Part shown: piece after piece, positions 10,260-21,199 of the stretch
Layout of the letters: the number at the start of each line of letters is the position of its first letter
How positions within the stretch are numbered: the first letter of the stretch is position 1
From: Henricia sp. BOLD:AAB3569
Taxonomy: Eukaryota > Echinodermata > Asteroidea > Spinulosida > Echinasteridae
DNA: 64,000 bases
Direction of reading: 5' to 3'
NCBI GenBank assembly: GCA_037783545.1
Contig: JBBELK010000030.1
Span: 930,001 to 994,000 of the forward strand
Notes under the pieces: model-generated
Told to the model about the DNA's origin: nothing
The model's database searches: none
The model's input: only the letters and a program-made list of their open reading frames with translations
Translations under genes and position numbers: made by a program

Positions 10260-11400
10260 CACAGTAGATTACACAATGCATAGTTCTGAGTTTGCCCAGT
10301 TAACTCCGCCCCCTTGGATATTGTTGCTATGCCTCACACGCTATCCCTCAAAATGTCCACACACAATGCACAAACCAATGGGACTTTCAACGGAAAGCAC
10401 AGATTCATTGGAGAAAACTCAAAGGTACATGTTTCAGGGTCGACAGTTATCATAGAACACACTGAGTAAAAGGCCAGTAATACAGGGATGCCATATCATC
10501 ATACATGTACATGCTTTCTTACCTTTGAACAGCGATTCGTCCGGCCTTGAAACAAAAAATTCACCCAGATCACCGCATACAACACTGTACAACCTGTATT
10601 TTATTGTGGTGTTGTGAGGCAATGCACTTTGACCTACATGTATGTGTGCGATGTCTGCTAGCTCTGTTGTGATTGGTCGGCGGGTTCGGCTTGATTGACA
10701 GGTCGGAACTGTGCATTGTACTCCATCATGTTTTCCCCAAGGACCAAACTTTTCTTTAATAATATATTTAAAACCACATTATCATGAGATGTCAAAAAAA
10801 ATATATATAGATTATGGATTCGTTAATTTGGTTCTTTGTAAACATTTCTTTTAAAAAATACATTTAAATTTTATTTATTTATTTATTTTTTTCTTCAAAA
10901 ATTCTTCAATCAGGCCAAGTTCTGGAGGGTTAGGAAACAGTTTTTTAAAAAGACATTTAAAAATATTTTTTATGCCATCTCCTAAAATGAATTTCACTCA
11001 AAGTAGGTCCTACTGACTGCATGTAGGCCTATATCCAGAACACAATTCTTCATATATCTGCACAACTGTGACACATGCATAACTCATGAGGGACACAAGA
11101 TATTTGCCATTTCAACACTGACATTTAAATTTCTAGAGTCTATCATGAATAAATCAGTGTCTTCTGCCTCGCAATGGAATACATGGAATTCAGTACAGCA
11201 GACATAAAGTACATGTATACCGGTAGGCCTACATATAAAGTGTTATTAAATGCCTGATCTTACTTTGGAGAGAGAGAATTAAGGTGTGGGACAAATCTTA
11301 CAAAATTATGAGCTTAGTGAAATTATGCACTATTGATCTTTGTGGAATTTATGTATAATGTAGAGCTCAGTTATTTCACGTTCATTCTACAAAGTTCGAT
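10260..11400. other. No gene recognised; contains (TTTA)n near 10868-10889
   Basis: AT-rich DNA with an ATTT microsatellite and no supported exon. Confidence 0.5.
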
Positions 11401-11407
11401 GTAAATT

Positions 11408-11742
11408 GGGGATGGGACGTTTAACCGAGAAAAAAAAGAAAAACCAGTTTTGCTGAACGTTTATTAAAATGAAACCCAATTTTAAAGAATTTACAATAGT
11501 TTTCAGGGGGTTATTTGTAATGACTTCATGAAATTGAAATAAATTTATATGGGGTCGTAGCAAGATTTTGACCAGATAAAGGTTCAACGATTATTTTGGG
11601 GGCCTAGAAATATTGTGTACATTGCACATGCATCTATAAACACCAGATATAATTTTTAGTGTCGGCCGAACGGTTAACCGGTTAACCGACACTTGAAAGA
11701 ATTGCAAGCCGGTTTCTGAATTAACAGTAAATTCCCATCCCT
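11408..11742. repeat. Possible MITE with GGGATGGGA ends and internal palindrome
   Basis: GGGGATGGGACG on the left and ATTCCCATCCCT on the right are inverted. Inside, AGTGTCGGCCGAACGG pairs with CCGGTTAACCGACACT near 11659-11694 to form a hairpin. Confidence 0.5.
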
Positions 11743-11814
11743 AATGTAAATTACGTATAAGGAAATCCGAACTTGTAATACTAGTTACCTATTAAAGCCC
11801 CAATCCATCAATTG

Positions 11815-12610
11815 CAGTGACTCAACATGTTACTTCATGAGTTGACAAGAAAAACCCGACTAAAAGTGTTGACAGCAATGGTAACAAACACCACATGATT
11901 TTTTCCCATCTAAAACGGTACCTTCGTGGAAAAAACTGAAGAAAACAAAAATTCAGCTAACTGAAGAAAACATAAATTTGATTGCAAAATATTTTTTACC
12001 TTTCATTCAATACAAAAACCATGCATGGATTTTTAAGTTTTTTTTTTAGTATTATTGCATCTATAGGCTTTTTCCCACTAGATAAAATCTCGGGGGTGGC
12101 CCCGGTGCGACGCCGTGGTGAAAATAAGCCCCGATTCCCACTTGCTAGTCTCAGCCCGAGCCACCCCCGAGATTGCTCATTCCCTGGGGCGAGTTCAACC
12201 CTGCTCGGGACAAGGGTTGGAAATTTTGGCCCCGGGGCGAGACACCTTTCCCGGGGCGAGACACTTTTCCCGGGGCGAGACACTTTTCCCGGGGCGAGAC
12301 ACTTTTCCCGGGGCGAGACACTTTTCCCAGGGCGAGAACGGTAGAGTGGGAAAAGGGGAAGGGGCGAGTTCTCACTTGTTCAAATGAGGGATGAGGTGCC
12401 GATCTCAGGGGTTAGTTCGCTCCGGGGCAAAGATTCAGAACAAGTGTGAATCAACGTGGGGTTGAACTCGGAGCAGCCCGGGGCGAGTTTGCCCCGGGGA
12501 TTGTTGTTCTAGTGGGAAAAGGCCTTATGTGGATGAAATTTCTACAAGGCAGTTTATCAACATTATTCTTTAGTTATGTAATGCTGCTGTTGCTGTTTTT
12601 AAAGTTTTCC
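11815..12610 (+). repeat. Family Y repeat split by an inserted MITE
   Basis: Sequence from GAGTTGACAAGAAAAACCC to TAGTATTATTGCA, then after the insertion from AAGGCAGTTTATCAAC to GTTATGTAATGCTG, matches the continuous copy at 51150-51365. The interruption is the element at 12065-12525. Confidence 0.8.
12065..12525. mobile_element. Harbinger-like GC-word MITE (E2)
   Basis: Ends AGGCTTTTTCCCACTAGA and, in complement, AGGCCTTTTCCCACTAGA, flanked by TAT on both sides (12062-12064, 12526-12528). The interior holds six GGGGCGAGACACTTTTCCC units and further CCCCGGGGCGAG words. The 70-120 codon open frames in it are by-products of the repeat. Confidence 0.85.
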
Positions 12611-12611
12611 A

Positions 12612-14014
12612 ATCAGGTAATCTGTCTTTTAAGTGAGATATCAATTCTGATTCCGTAATGATAAACCATATAGGCCTAGGTACAATGGCAAGACTTTATG
12701 TACACATAAGGAGGAATGTATGCCCGTTTCTGAATGCAGCCGAGCACCATTTGTCCAGGTGCGAGCCAGGCCCTTTTTCTTAAGGTACCTTATAGATCTG
12801 TTGCCATCAAATCAAACTGAACAGGCCTCTGACATTTACACGGATTATTTGATATGGGTATGGCAGGGAGAGACAGCATGAATGCAGGGCATAACATGTT
12901 GCACCATAAACTAAAAACCATGACGTCTGACAAAGCAAAGTAGCAAAGCCCTCGCGGTCACAGACAATGTGGAACATTTCTTATGTTTCAAGATGCTGAA
13001 AAGCAGGCAAAAATGCATGTCTGTCTGCTTTAAAGGGAGAGGACAAACTTGCAGATGGTTGCTTATACAGTATCTCAAAATATCACAAGAATAGCAAATT
13101 TTGAAACTGGTTGTATGGTATGGTTTACGTCATCCACCCTCCTGAAAGAGCTGGGCAGGCTTAAATACAGCACAACACATAGCTAGATTTGTTGTAAACT
13201 TAATGATAAAGAGTGTTTTTGTTTTGAACAGATCCGGATTCAGATCTGTGATGAACTCATTCATTTCACGCAGATCCTGATCGAGATCCGGGATCCTTCT
13301 TGAGAGGTACATGTACATGTACATGTAGTTCAGGCCCAGGCATGTGAGTAGAGAACCCCAAAAAAATCTGAAAAAAATCTGAAACTGCAATCGTGAAGCT
13401 GAAATTGTGAGCATGAAGCCCGAAGCCCTAATGGTGTGGGGTCCGGAGCCCGCTTAAGTTGCATTGACATCTTGATGAATTAATGTCCCCATGCAGTTGG
13501 TGCATTTTATGGCTTCGAGAATGGAATTTTGTACTGAATGCTGGCTTGCACATGGCGTGCGCTAGCAAGTGGCAAATACCGTACTGTAGAAAAAAAGCGG
13601 GAAAAAAAATCACCGCTTACGCATGAGGGAAAAAAGCGGAAATATGTCGGGAGAAAAAAAAGCTAAAATTTAATTTTGGCAAATTTTGGCAAAATGGCGA
13701 CGTGAACGTTGCGAAGATTGTTGTGTGAGTAAACCATGTTGTTTCAATTTTCAGTGGCAATACGTGATACAAATTGAGGCTGCTTGTTTAATTACAATGA
13801 ATGTCATGGGTGAAATTTGGTAAATAAATTGCCTTTCGCATGATTTGAGATCCTAGTTGAGAGCAGTTTTGTTTGTTTCCATGCAGTGAAACATCTCGGG
13901 ATCTGGATTCGGATTCGTGATGAAACAAACACGCCCAAAAATTAATTATGTTGCCAACATTGAAAACAAATTCCATGCATTCCCCCAAATAATATAAATG
14001 CATCAGGCAATAGG
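12612..14014. other. No gene recognised; short direct repeat of a GATCCGGATTC segment
   Basis: GATCCGGATTCAGATCTGTGATGAA near 13230 recurs as a variant near 13898 (GATCTGGATTCGGATTCGTG, then ATGAA). A (ACATGT)n run lies at 13308-13328. No exon is supported. Confidence 0.5.
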
Positions 14015-14016
14015 TA

Positions 14017-14253
14017 CAGTTGAAGTCAGAAGTATAAATACATGTATACACCACTACCATCGTCACCCAAAATGGTAAACAGGACTACCCGAACCATTGC
14101 AAGGTGTACAAGCTATGTTTTTAAGTACTGCATGCACGTGAGGAATTCCACAAAATCAAAAATTTTAAGACTGTTTTAAAAAAATGGTGTACAAGCACAC
14201 CAGTTTTAACACTTGGTTGCATACAGTTGTATTTATACTTTTGACTTCATCTG
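14017..14253. mobile_element. Family H Tc1-type MITE, copy 1
   Basis: TA-flanked. The left end CAGTTGAAGTCAGAAGTATA is mirrored by TTTTGACTTCATCTG. The ends closely resemble the CAGTTGAAGTCGGAAGT end known from Sleeping-Beauty-type Tc1 elements of fish. The body, including AAAATGGTAAACAGGACTAC and AAGTACTGCATGCACGTGAG, is shared with copies at 32377 and 63083. No transposase. Confidence 0.88.
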
Positions 14254-14258
14254 TACAT

Positions 14259-14696
14259 GGGCAATTCCCAAAATTAGGGGTCCAAAAGTGTGACATGCTT
14301 TTTAAGATTTCCGAGTTTTTTTAGTGATTGAAAGTGGTTTCCCAGTAAAACATAATTAATTTTTATTTCAACAAATGCCACTTAAATTTAATGTTTGTGT
14401 GTTGATATGGCACCAAGGTTAATGCAAACTCATTCTACCGGTACAGCCAATTTTCATTGGTGTAGGTAACCCGGGACACCAAACTCCTATGGAACAAATT
14501 ATGGTCTTTTGTTTTTAATATTTTTCAGGAATCAAGAGAACAAAATTTTCAAGAAAATGATGCTGCCCCCTATAATCACAGGCCACAGTCCATTACTGAG
14601 AATTTGTGATCATGAGTGGTGATTTTTGAAGCAGAGTGTGTCGTACGTAACTGGGACACCAAATATTTTGGACCCCTAATTTTAGGAATTACCCCC
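14259..14696. repeat. MITE K with GGGCAATTCC ends
   Basis: GGGCAATTCCCAAAATTAGG then GGTCCAAAA is mirrored at the right by TTTTGGACCCCTAA then TTTTAGGAATTACCCCC. It begins only a few bases after the family H element ends. Target duplication is unclear. Confidence 0.7.
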
Positions 14697-14699
14697 ATG

Positions 14700-15610
14700 T
14701 ATCAGCCAAAACATGTTTCCTCTTCCATTTTTAATAAAAATCGATGACCTCTGTTGTGGACAAGGTGAACATGATCAGATAAAAGTCAAAGTGATGTTCA
14801 CTCACTGTGAAACAAGGTCAAACCAGTTCATGCTCCAGGACACCTCACATATGTCACAATGAGCATTCTCACTTTTCCCTGTGGACAATTTCAACATCTT
14901 CACGCCTATTACCCATCAAGTTTGAAGAGCAACGAGCATTGACATCTTCAAGACCGCGGGCTTGTGAAAAAGGTCAATCTGAGAGTGCCTTGCGTGGCCT
15001 TCACAGAAGGTTCCAATTTTGTCATAAATGATGCAGAGTAACTCTACCTAAAAATTCACACTAGCTAGACCACCGAGACAGATTATTGTGTCTCTGATAT
15101 TTTGTTAAAATTCTTGACCCCTTGGGGAACACCCTGAGGAGAACATCACAGGAACAACATGTGGTAATTTCAAAGTTTATAAAAAAAAAAAATTTCGTGA
15201 TAAAAAAAATCCCGATCAAGGAATACCTTTTGGACATACTGCTGAGTTTGAATACTTCAACTTGTTTGATTCATTTCTCTCCAGGTGGAATCCCAATATG
15301 TGGTAAATAATTTACAAACAAAAAATCTTTTTTATCCCCTTGAAAGTTAGCGCATTCTTTCCAAGTCAAGTCTAAAATTAACAGGGAGATCGCCTACCTG
15401 AGATTGAAGAAATTTGGTAAACTCCAAGAGGCTAAATTGGTCAGCATTTTTATTTAACTTTGTTGACTTCGGGGTTTGTTAACATCTCAGCATAACACAC
15501 GAACTATACAAGTATGCCCTGTTGCATGCCAAACAGACAATACTATGTATTCTCAGAGGGTATGCTGCACCATGTTGATGGCAACATTGCACTCAATTTA
15601 CATACAATAT
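14700..15610. other. No gene recognised; several CAAGGTC/TGACCTT words
   Basis: The 14740-15000 stretch is richer in GC and in CAAGGTGAAC/CAAGGTCAAAC words than its surroundings. A 74-codon frame at 14807 has no recognisable domain. Confidence 0.4.
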
Positions 15611-16017
15611 GAGTCTGTTTTCAATCCAGGATTATATCTCTTTACAATGTCATTCATCTTCTCTCAAAACAAAAGAAATATCTAAGATAGATCTAAGTAG
15701 ATAACTTCAGCTAAAGAACTGCAACGAATGGTGCCACAACATACCTTCCTGAAAGCCCTGTGTGCAAATTTGAAATATACTGTATGTAACAAGGACACAA
15801 AAAAAATGTCACAAAGTATACTGTCCTATGTTACATACGTTAAATAGGAAATTTGTACACAGGGTTTTCAGAAAGGTATGTTGTTGCACTGTTTGTTGCT
15901 GAAGTTATCTCCTTAGATCTGTCCTAAGATATTTCTTTTGTTTTGAGAGAAGATAACTGGCATTGCACAGAGTTATGATCCTGGTGAAAAGGTCTCTCCA
16001 GTATTGAAAACAGACTT
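15611..16017. repeat. Foldback element N1
   Basis: The left arm from GAGTCTGTTTTCAATCC through CTTCTCTCAAAACAAAAG to CATACCTTCCTGAAA is mirrored by the right arm from TTTCAGAAAGGTATG to TTGAAAACAGACTT. Arms are about 190 bp with scattered mismatches. Its centre, AATTTGTACACAGGG, resembles N2 at 40.6-41.0 kb. Confidence 0.8.
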
Positions 16018-16019
16018 AT

Positions 16020-17190
16020 ATATGACCTCAAACAAAAATTGCAAGGTTTGCGACAAATTCATGAGTGGGGATTGTTTACTAACTTACAATTATATGGTAG
16101 GGACGATTTGGCGTACTTTAACGACACCGTGAAACAATTCACCATGAAACAATTCACTGGCATTGTATTTCACACGATTGTTCTCATGGATACCTTGAGA
16201 AATCTTCCGCTAGCTGAAGATTTTGTTGTAGTTCTACTCTTCCTCCTCCAAAATATCTCAAGGATTGATAAAATCTCGACAGGAATGCTTGTCACTCAGG
16301 CATTGTGTCCTTTCACATGACAGCATTTTCGTAAGATTTTCTCAAGCATGAGAAAATATTTCAAATCTTGCAAGTTTTTGGACTCCTGGGAAAAGTGCTA
16401 AAGATTGTAAAAATTGAGATATCGAGTGTGGACGAAAAGCATTAAAATATTCTGACAATTATGAATTAACAATGAAAATGTGAAATGTTTCTTTCAAAGC
16501 ATTTTGAGAGTAAGTAAATTTATCAATTACAAAAAAAATGACGACTTTATTTTTGGAGGCGTTTACTAAAATAACCGCTTCTTATTGAGGTACGCACACA
16601 GTACGACATGCACACACGCACCACAACAGTGTATAAATAGGTGTGTGTAAACAGAGTTTGTGAGAGAATGGACTTTCATACTTGACTCTTACGGCTTACG
16701 GCGTAATAAATCAGAAAAATCAAAAAGCATAAGTGTAGAAATGTTGAATATTCCCCCATCTCCGTTTGACATCTTATCTTAATAGTTTTTGACATTTAAA
16801 ACCAAAGCTAGACACAAGAAACATTTTAGACTATACCCCCTCCCCCAACCATTTACGAAGAACAGCAATGGTAACATCAATACAGCCGCAGTTGTCCGAC
16901 CAAGCCATCACATCAGTCAATAGCAACCGTACATAAAGTGAAACAGTGTTGGGACTCCCCTGGGTTAAATGGTGCAGAGTCCTTAACCTTGCAGTTCAAA
17001 ATTAACCACACGAAATGTCAAGGTATCTGGTACTACAAACTGTGTACATGTGGCCTCATTAGCGGGTTCACAACTGTGGTTATTTTGTCCAACATATGCT
17101 CAACATATGTTTGTTGTTAAAAACCCAATGACCCACCAGGGACCATGCAATTATATTAAGCAGGTGTAAACTTGACCCACAAGGGGACTA
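16020..17190. other. No gene recognised
   Basis: AT-rich. A 93-codon plus frame (16039-16320) is hydrophobic near its end but has no recognised domain and begins at the edge of the foldback. Confidence 0.5.
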
Positions 17191-17194
17191 TTAA

Positions 17195-18005
17195 AGGGAC
17201 ACACCTGCTTACTGTTTACATAATGTAGCGATCTAGCATCCTTGACTATAATTTGTTGATGGTCGTTGTGAAAAAAATATTACCAAAATGTCACGTAATT
17301 AAAAACTAGAAATGTTTCAAATCAACAAAAGAGACTAATGTTGGGCTATACGCTTTACCAGCCGTCGCGATGTATTATGTATCATGTGTTTGTAAATAAA
17401 GGTGGTGTTCGATATGGGTCGACACATGTGTTACCTTGTTTTCTTGTTTTCCCCGACTCATCACACCTTGCATGATCCCTCAGGTCAGCGCTGACTCGAG
17501 GAAGCAACTCGAACGCAATGACTTCGGTGTCTTTAGAGCTCTTAATAGTTAGCTGTTTCTTCTTCGGATATTATTTATCGCCGCGAAGTGAAGACGCGAA
17601 AATCTGAGAGATTCTTTTGTCCGTATCAACACCTAGAAACCCTTCTTATGAAATATGTTGGCAGATTTGTGTACAAATTGTAAAATACGGTATGTACATA
17701 GTGTTCGTAGGATATTATTTTTTCAACAAGAAAAGTAACCAACCGCGAATGACAAAAGCAACTTGCACTTTGCGCTGGTTTCTACGGCTGGAAATACAAC
17801 TAACTCACAAGACCACGTGACTTTTCGGAACCAGAATCTGGTTCCAAAAAGTCACGTGACCTAGAATTTTTGAAAAATGCTCAAAAAACGGCCAAATTTG
17901 ACAGCGTCTTTTCAGGATATATCTAATTTACTCTTGAAAGCGCTTCAAAATAATGTATGGGTCTATTTCGAGCCCAAAATAGCCCAACAAAGCCGGTGTG
18001 TCCCT
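17195..18005 (+). mobile_element. Family C TTAA-flanked MITE, copy 1
   Basis: TTAA at 17191-17194 and 18006-18009. Ends are AGGGACACACC and GGTGTGTCCCT. The 811-bp body matches, in inverse orientation, the copies at 23179 and 41395. At 17814-17858 lies a 45-bp near-perfect palindrome with CACGTG at both ends. No transposase. Confidence 0.92.
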
Positions 18006-18019
18006 TTAATGGGGAAAGA

Positions 18020-18570
18020 ATTCAATTCATGCTAGAATTTACAAATATGAAGCGACATATTCGAGCAGTATTTTTTTACATAGTACAGTATTTTTTTACA
18101 TAGTACACATATCACATGTAGTTTTATCATTAGCAAAACAAAAAAAATTATTTTATACAATGACCGTGATATTTGGTATGGAGCATGGTCAATTACATGT
18201 AAGTATGAGATGAGAGAAATATATGGTCCTGACACTGTGGCGGGCAGATGCTCTATAACAGCCGAACCATGAAGCATGGTATTACGTAGGCAGGCCTCTC
18301 TTTGTAGATTTTTCCAGACCTAATTTTTCTCTGGGTGTTGCATGGGTAATGTATAAGGCCTACTACAGTGTGTATGTCCATGTAATTAATGGTTGAAAGA
18401 GAACGTCAAATTTAAAGTATAGTGTGAAAGCTCTCGGGTAAATAATAAATCTTTAAAAACCTTTGACAATGCAAGATAGGGGAAGATGATTTAGCTTGCA
18501 TTGGTTATTAAAATTGTTTGTTAATTAGGGTTTGTTTTGCTTTTACCTACCATTTATAACTGATTAAATA
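18020..18570. other. No gene recognised
   Basis: AT-rich DNA with a short duplicated TTTTTTTACATAGTACA segment near 18070-18107. Confidence 0.5.
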
Positions 18571-18571
18571 C

Positions 18572-18750
18572 CAGCCAACTCGGTGGTCAAGTGTTAAAGA
18601 CATCTGCCTATAGTATTCATGAGGTCATGGGTTCCAGTCCCACCCAAGCAGGCTATGAAGTTTTTCTCAGACTGAGAATACAGTGCTGGTTAGACGTCAG
18701 GTGAAAGAGCAAAACAATCCCTAATTAAAATGCAATATAACTGAAACTTT
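18572..18750 (+). mobile_element. tRNA-derived SINE, copy 1
   Basis: A-box-like GGTGGTCAAGTGTTAAAG and B-box GGGTTCCAGTCCC, followed by CTATGAAGTTTTTCTCAGACTG. The same head and body start recur at 55836. The head resembles a Leu/Ser-type tRNA. Confidence 0.7.
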
Positions 18751-18757
18751 GTTTTAA

Positions 18758-19151
18758 AGATACATGTAGTATACCAGATTGGTAAACTGTTACAAATAGT
18801 TTTATCACCCTGTGTGATTAAAGATATGCATGATTAAAAAAAACCAACCTGAGCAAAAACCAGCTTCGTACTTCGTCTAACTTTTGAGAAAACAGTCAAA
18901 AAGGGGTTTGCAGTCATTTTGCCCCATTTGGGGCGAAGTAGCATTTGGGAGAAATGATTTTGGTACGAATAAAATTTTCATCTCATGAGACGAAAACTAA
19001 TTGTTTTACTCATTTCTCAAAGACTATAGCACTTTAGACAAAACCATTTCAGGGGAAGTTTTCTACGGCCATCATGTTTATATTGTGTAAGTATTAGGCG
19101 TAAATCTGTGAACATTTCTGATTTTCGAGATACCAATCATGTATACTGCCT
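18758..19151 (+). mobile_element. Family A TTAA-flanked MITE, copy 2
   Basis: TTAA at 18754-18757 and 19152-19155. The right end in complement is AGGCAGTATACATGATTGG, mirrored by the family's left end (AGGTAGTCTACATGATTGG in the 26518 copy). The interior has GGGGCGAAGTAG words and CATCTCATGAGACG. Confidence 0.85.
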
Positions 19152-19159
19152 TTAAATCA

Positions 19160-19674
19160 AGAAAAAATTGCAACAAACACATTTTGTATCTGTATGTATA
19201 GTCTCCCACTTTCCATCATTCCTTGTTCTAAAGACTATTTTAGTCACTCCAAGCAATTAACGACGTTTAACCAACTTTAATCATTCTACCAATATTTCTC
19301 CGTTCACAACAGCCCTTGTGTTATTGATTTTTAATAATGATGTTGAATGAAAATGGGAGCACCATTAGCAATTGCCATAACATTCTCAACCATACAGAGC
19401 AGGTGCTGATTTTCACATCTGATTACACTACTCACATACTGTACTTAGTCTCCATTAGAAAACTGGCAAAGATCAATTTCGTGGAACTAGCCGTGCAGCG
19501 AAGTAGTCATCCATGAATATACACGTGTAGGTGGATGATTCAATATCATGCACGAAATACTCCGCTATGATACATTGCACCTTTTGCATTTCACAATGTA
19601 CAGCACATACATGAATCATGATAAATTCTGAATTGTTAGGCTATACATTTACGAAGGGATTTGGTTTGATTGAG
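19160..19674. other. No gene recognised
   Basis: AT-rich spacer between two TTAA-type elements; nothing supported. Confidence 0.5.
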
Positions 19675-19678
19675 TTAA

Positions 19679-20145
19679 AGGCCCTGTAGATGATCTGTTT
19701 TTGAGCGATTCTGCGAATAAAACCATTATAAATCAAAAGAAAGAAATTTCAGCTTTGTCAAATGTACCACGTTTAAAAAGAAAATGAAAATCCATACGCG
19801 TTTTCCTGGTCTTGGCGGGGTGTTTCAAATTTTCGTTCTCAGTTGATCGGGTACTGTGTGGCTTGCGTCATGCACTCTGTGGCGCACATCATATACTGCG
19901 TGTGCGCGCGATCCATACAAATGCATCGCGTTGGAACACGCACACGCAGTACACAGCGCCCATGCATTTTGGACCGCATAGATGCGAACCAAAAATAAAT
20001 AAATTCATCTTTACGGATTATTTTCTGGTAAAATTATATCATTTTGAGCGGAAACCTTTCATTGGGTAGTTGCTATTAATTCAATCTTTACTTTCAGAAC
20101 TTTTCCCCTGTAAACTCGTCGATTACTTTTTGGGGTCATTGCAAG
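19679..20145 (-). mobile_element. Family B TTAA-type MITE, copy 2
   Basis: Starts TTAA (19675-19678) then AGGCCCTGTAGATGATC. It matches the copy at 46341, but the final bases (GATACACTGGGCCT) are lost where the next element begins. Confidence 0.85.
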
Positions 20146-20162
20146 GTTTTTCATCTAATGCC

Positions 20163-20657
20163 GGGGTCACACAAATTGCAACATATCTCAATTTATTGTG
20201 GCATTACTATAGTACGCGCTACTACATGTACTAGATTTTGTGTATAATCGTATCATGTAGGCCTAATCAGTCAATGATGAGAATTCTCATCATTCAGTCG
20301 TTTTCGATTGTAATCATTGTAATCGGATTGTAATAAATTGGGAGAAAAAGCGTGTGGCCCAATCTCCCCATCGTATTGCACTCCATCTCATAAGCCCCTG
20401 CAGCAACCTTCGCCATGTGCATGTCTTTCTGCTTCACTGCGTGCGTTCCTTGCTTTCCGTGTGACTGTTTTCCGTTCAAGGCAAGCCACGTACATGTGCG
20501 GTGAGGCAGCAAGCATGCACAAGCAACAAGGGGAAAGCAACCGCAGGGGACGATGGGATGGATTATAATATGATGTTGAGATCTCGTAATCGTGTGTGAA
20601 CCCACTTTATCACAGTACGATTACAATCTTATTATAATAAGTATGTCGTGTGACCCC
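20163..20657. repeat. MITE with GGGGTCACAC ends
   Basis: GGGGTCACACAAATTGC on the left is mirrored by GTCGTGTGACCCC on the right. The interior has many GATTACAAT/ATTGTAATC words. The overlapping 76- and 103-codon frames are not supported as genes. Confidence 0.6.
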
Positions 20658-20717
20658 AATCTTTATTGGAAATATTACAATAGTATAACAATCGTTTCCC
20701 CTGGGATCCCCGCCTAA

Positions 20718-21193
20718 AGGCCCGTTTACACTCGATTCGCCTTTGCCGAATCGAACTCCGCAATTTCCAAAAAGGGGAGTTGAAGACGGGTAGGCACTAA
20801 GTGTAAACGCAAAAGGTGAGTTGAAAAGGGCGGATCAGACCCGGGTCTGATTCGCCCTTTTCAAGTCACCTTTGGGGTAGGGTTGAACCCTGCAATTGTC
20901 AAAGTCACTTGTAGTGTAAACGCTACCCGAATACAGATTCAGCAATTTGAGTGTCCTTGGGGCTGTGCCCGTCGTGTGGTAGATTTAATTGACCAATCTG
21001 GCACTAGTGCAGCAACACCTAACAGCTCACGCATGCGCTGCAGTTACAGTTATTGGTGACTTTTGCGGTTTCTGAAGGCGAGTTGAAGCGATTTGGGGTG
21101 TAGTGTAAACGCAGCAAATGTTCAGTTTTGTGGTCGCAATAAAAATGCTGGGTCTGTATCATGCACCTTTGCGGTTCGAGTGTAAACACGGTG
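20718..21193 (+). mobile_element. Family D Harbinger-like MITE, copy 1
   Basis: TAA on both sides (20715-20717, 21194-21196). Ends are CCGTTTACACTCGATTCG and TTCGAGTGTAAACACGGTG. Inside is a GGCGGATCAGACCCGGGTC palindrome and repeated AGTGTAAACGC words. A second copy lies at 39633. Confidence 0.85.
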
Positions 21194-21199
21194 TAAGAC

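Noticed and set aside
11982-12394. Frames of 90-120 codons with PGARHFSRGETLF repeats
   Set aside because: Translation of the GGGGCGAGACACTTTTCCC units of a MITE; open on both strands.
17617-17820. 67-codon frame, with related minus-strand frame at 23338-23601
   Set aside because: Homologous positions of family C copies; the frame is not preserved between copies.
20294-20605. 103-codon minus frame and 76-codon plus frame
   Set aside because: Overlap on opposite strands inside a GGGGTCACAC-ended MITE; no domain.
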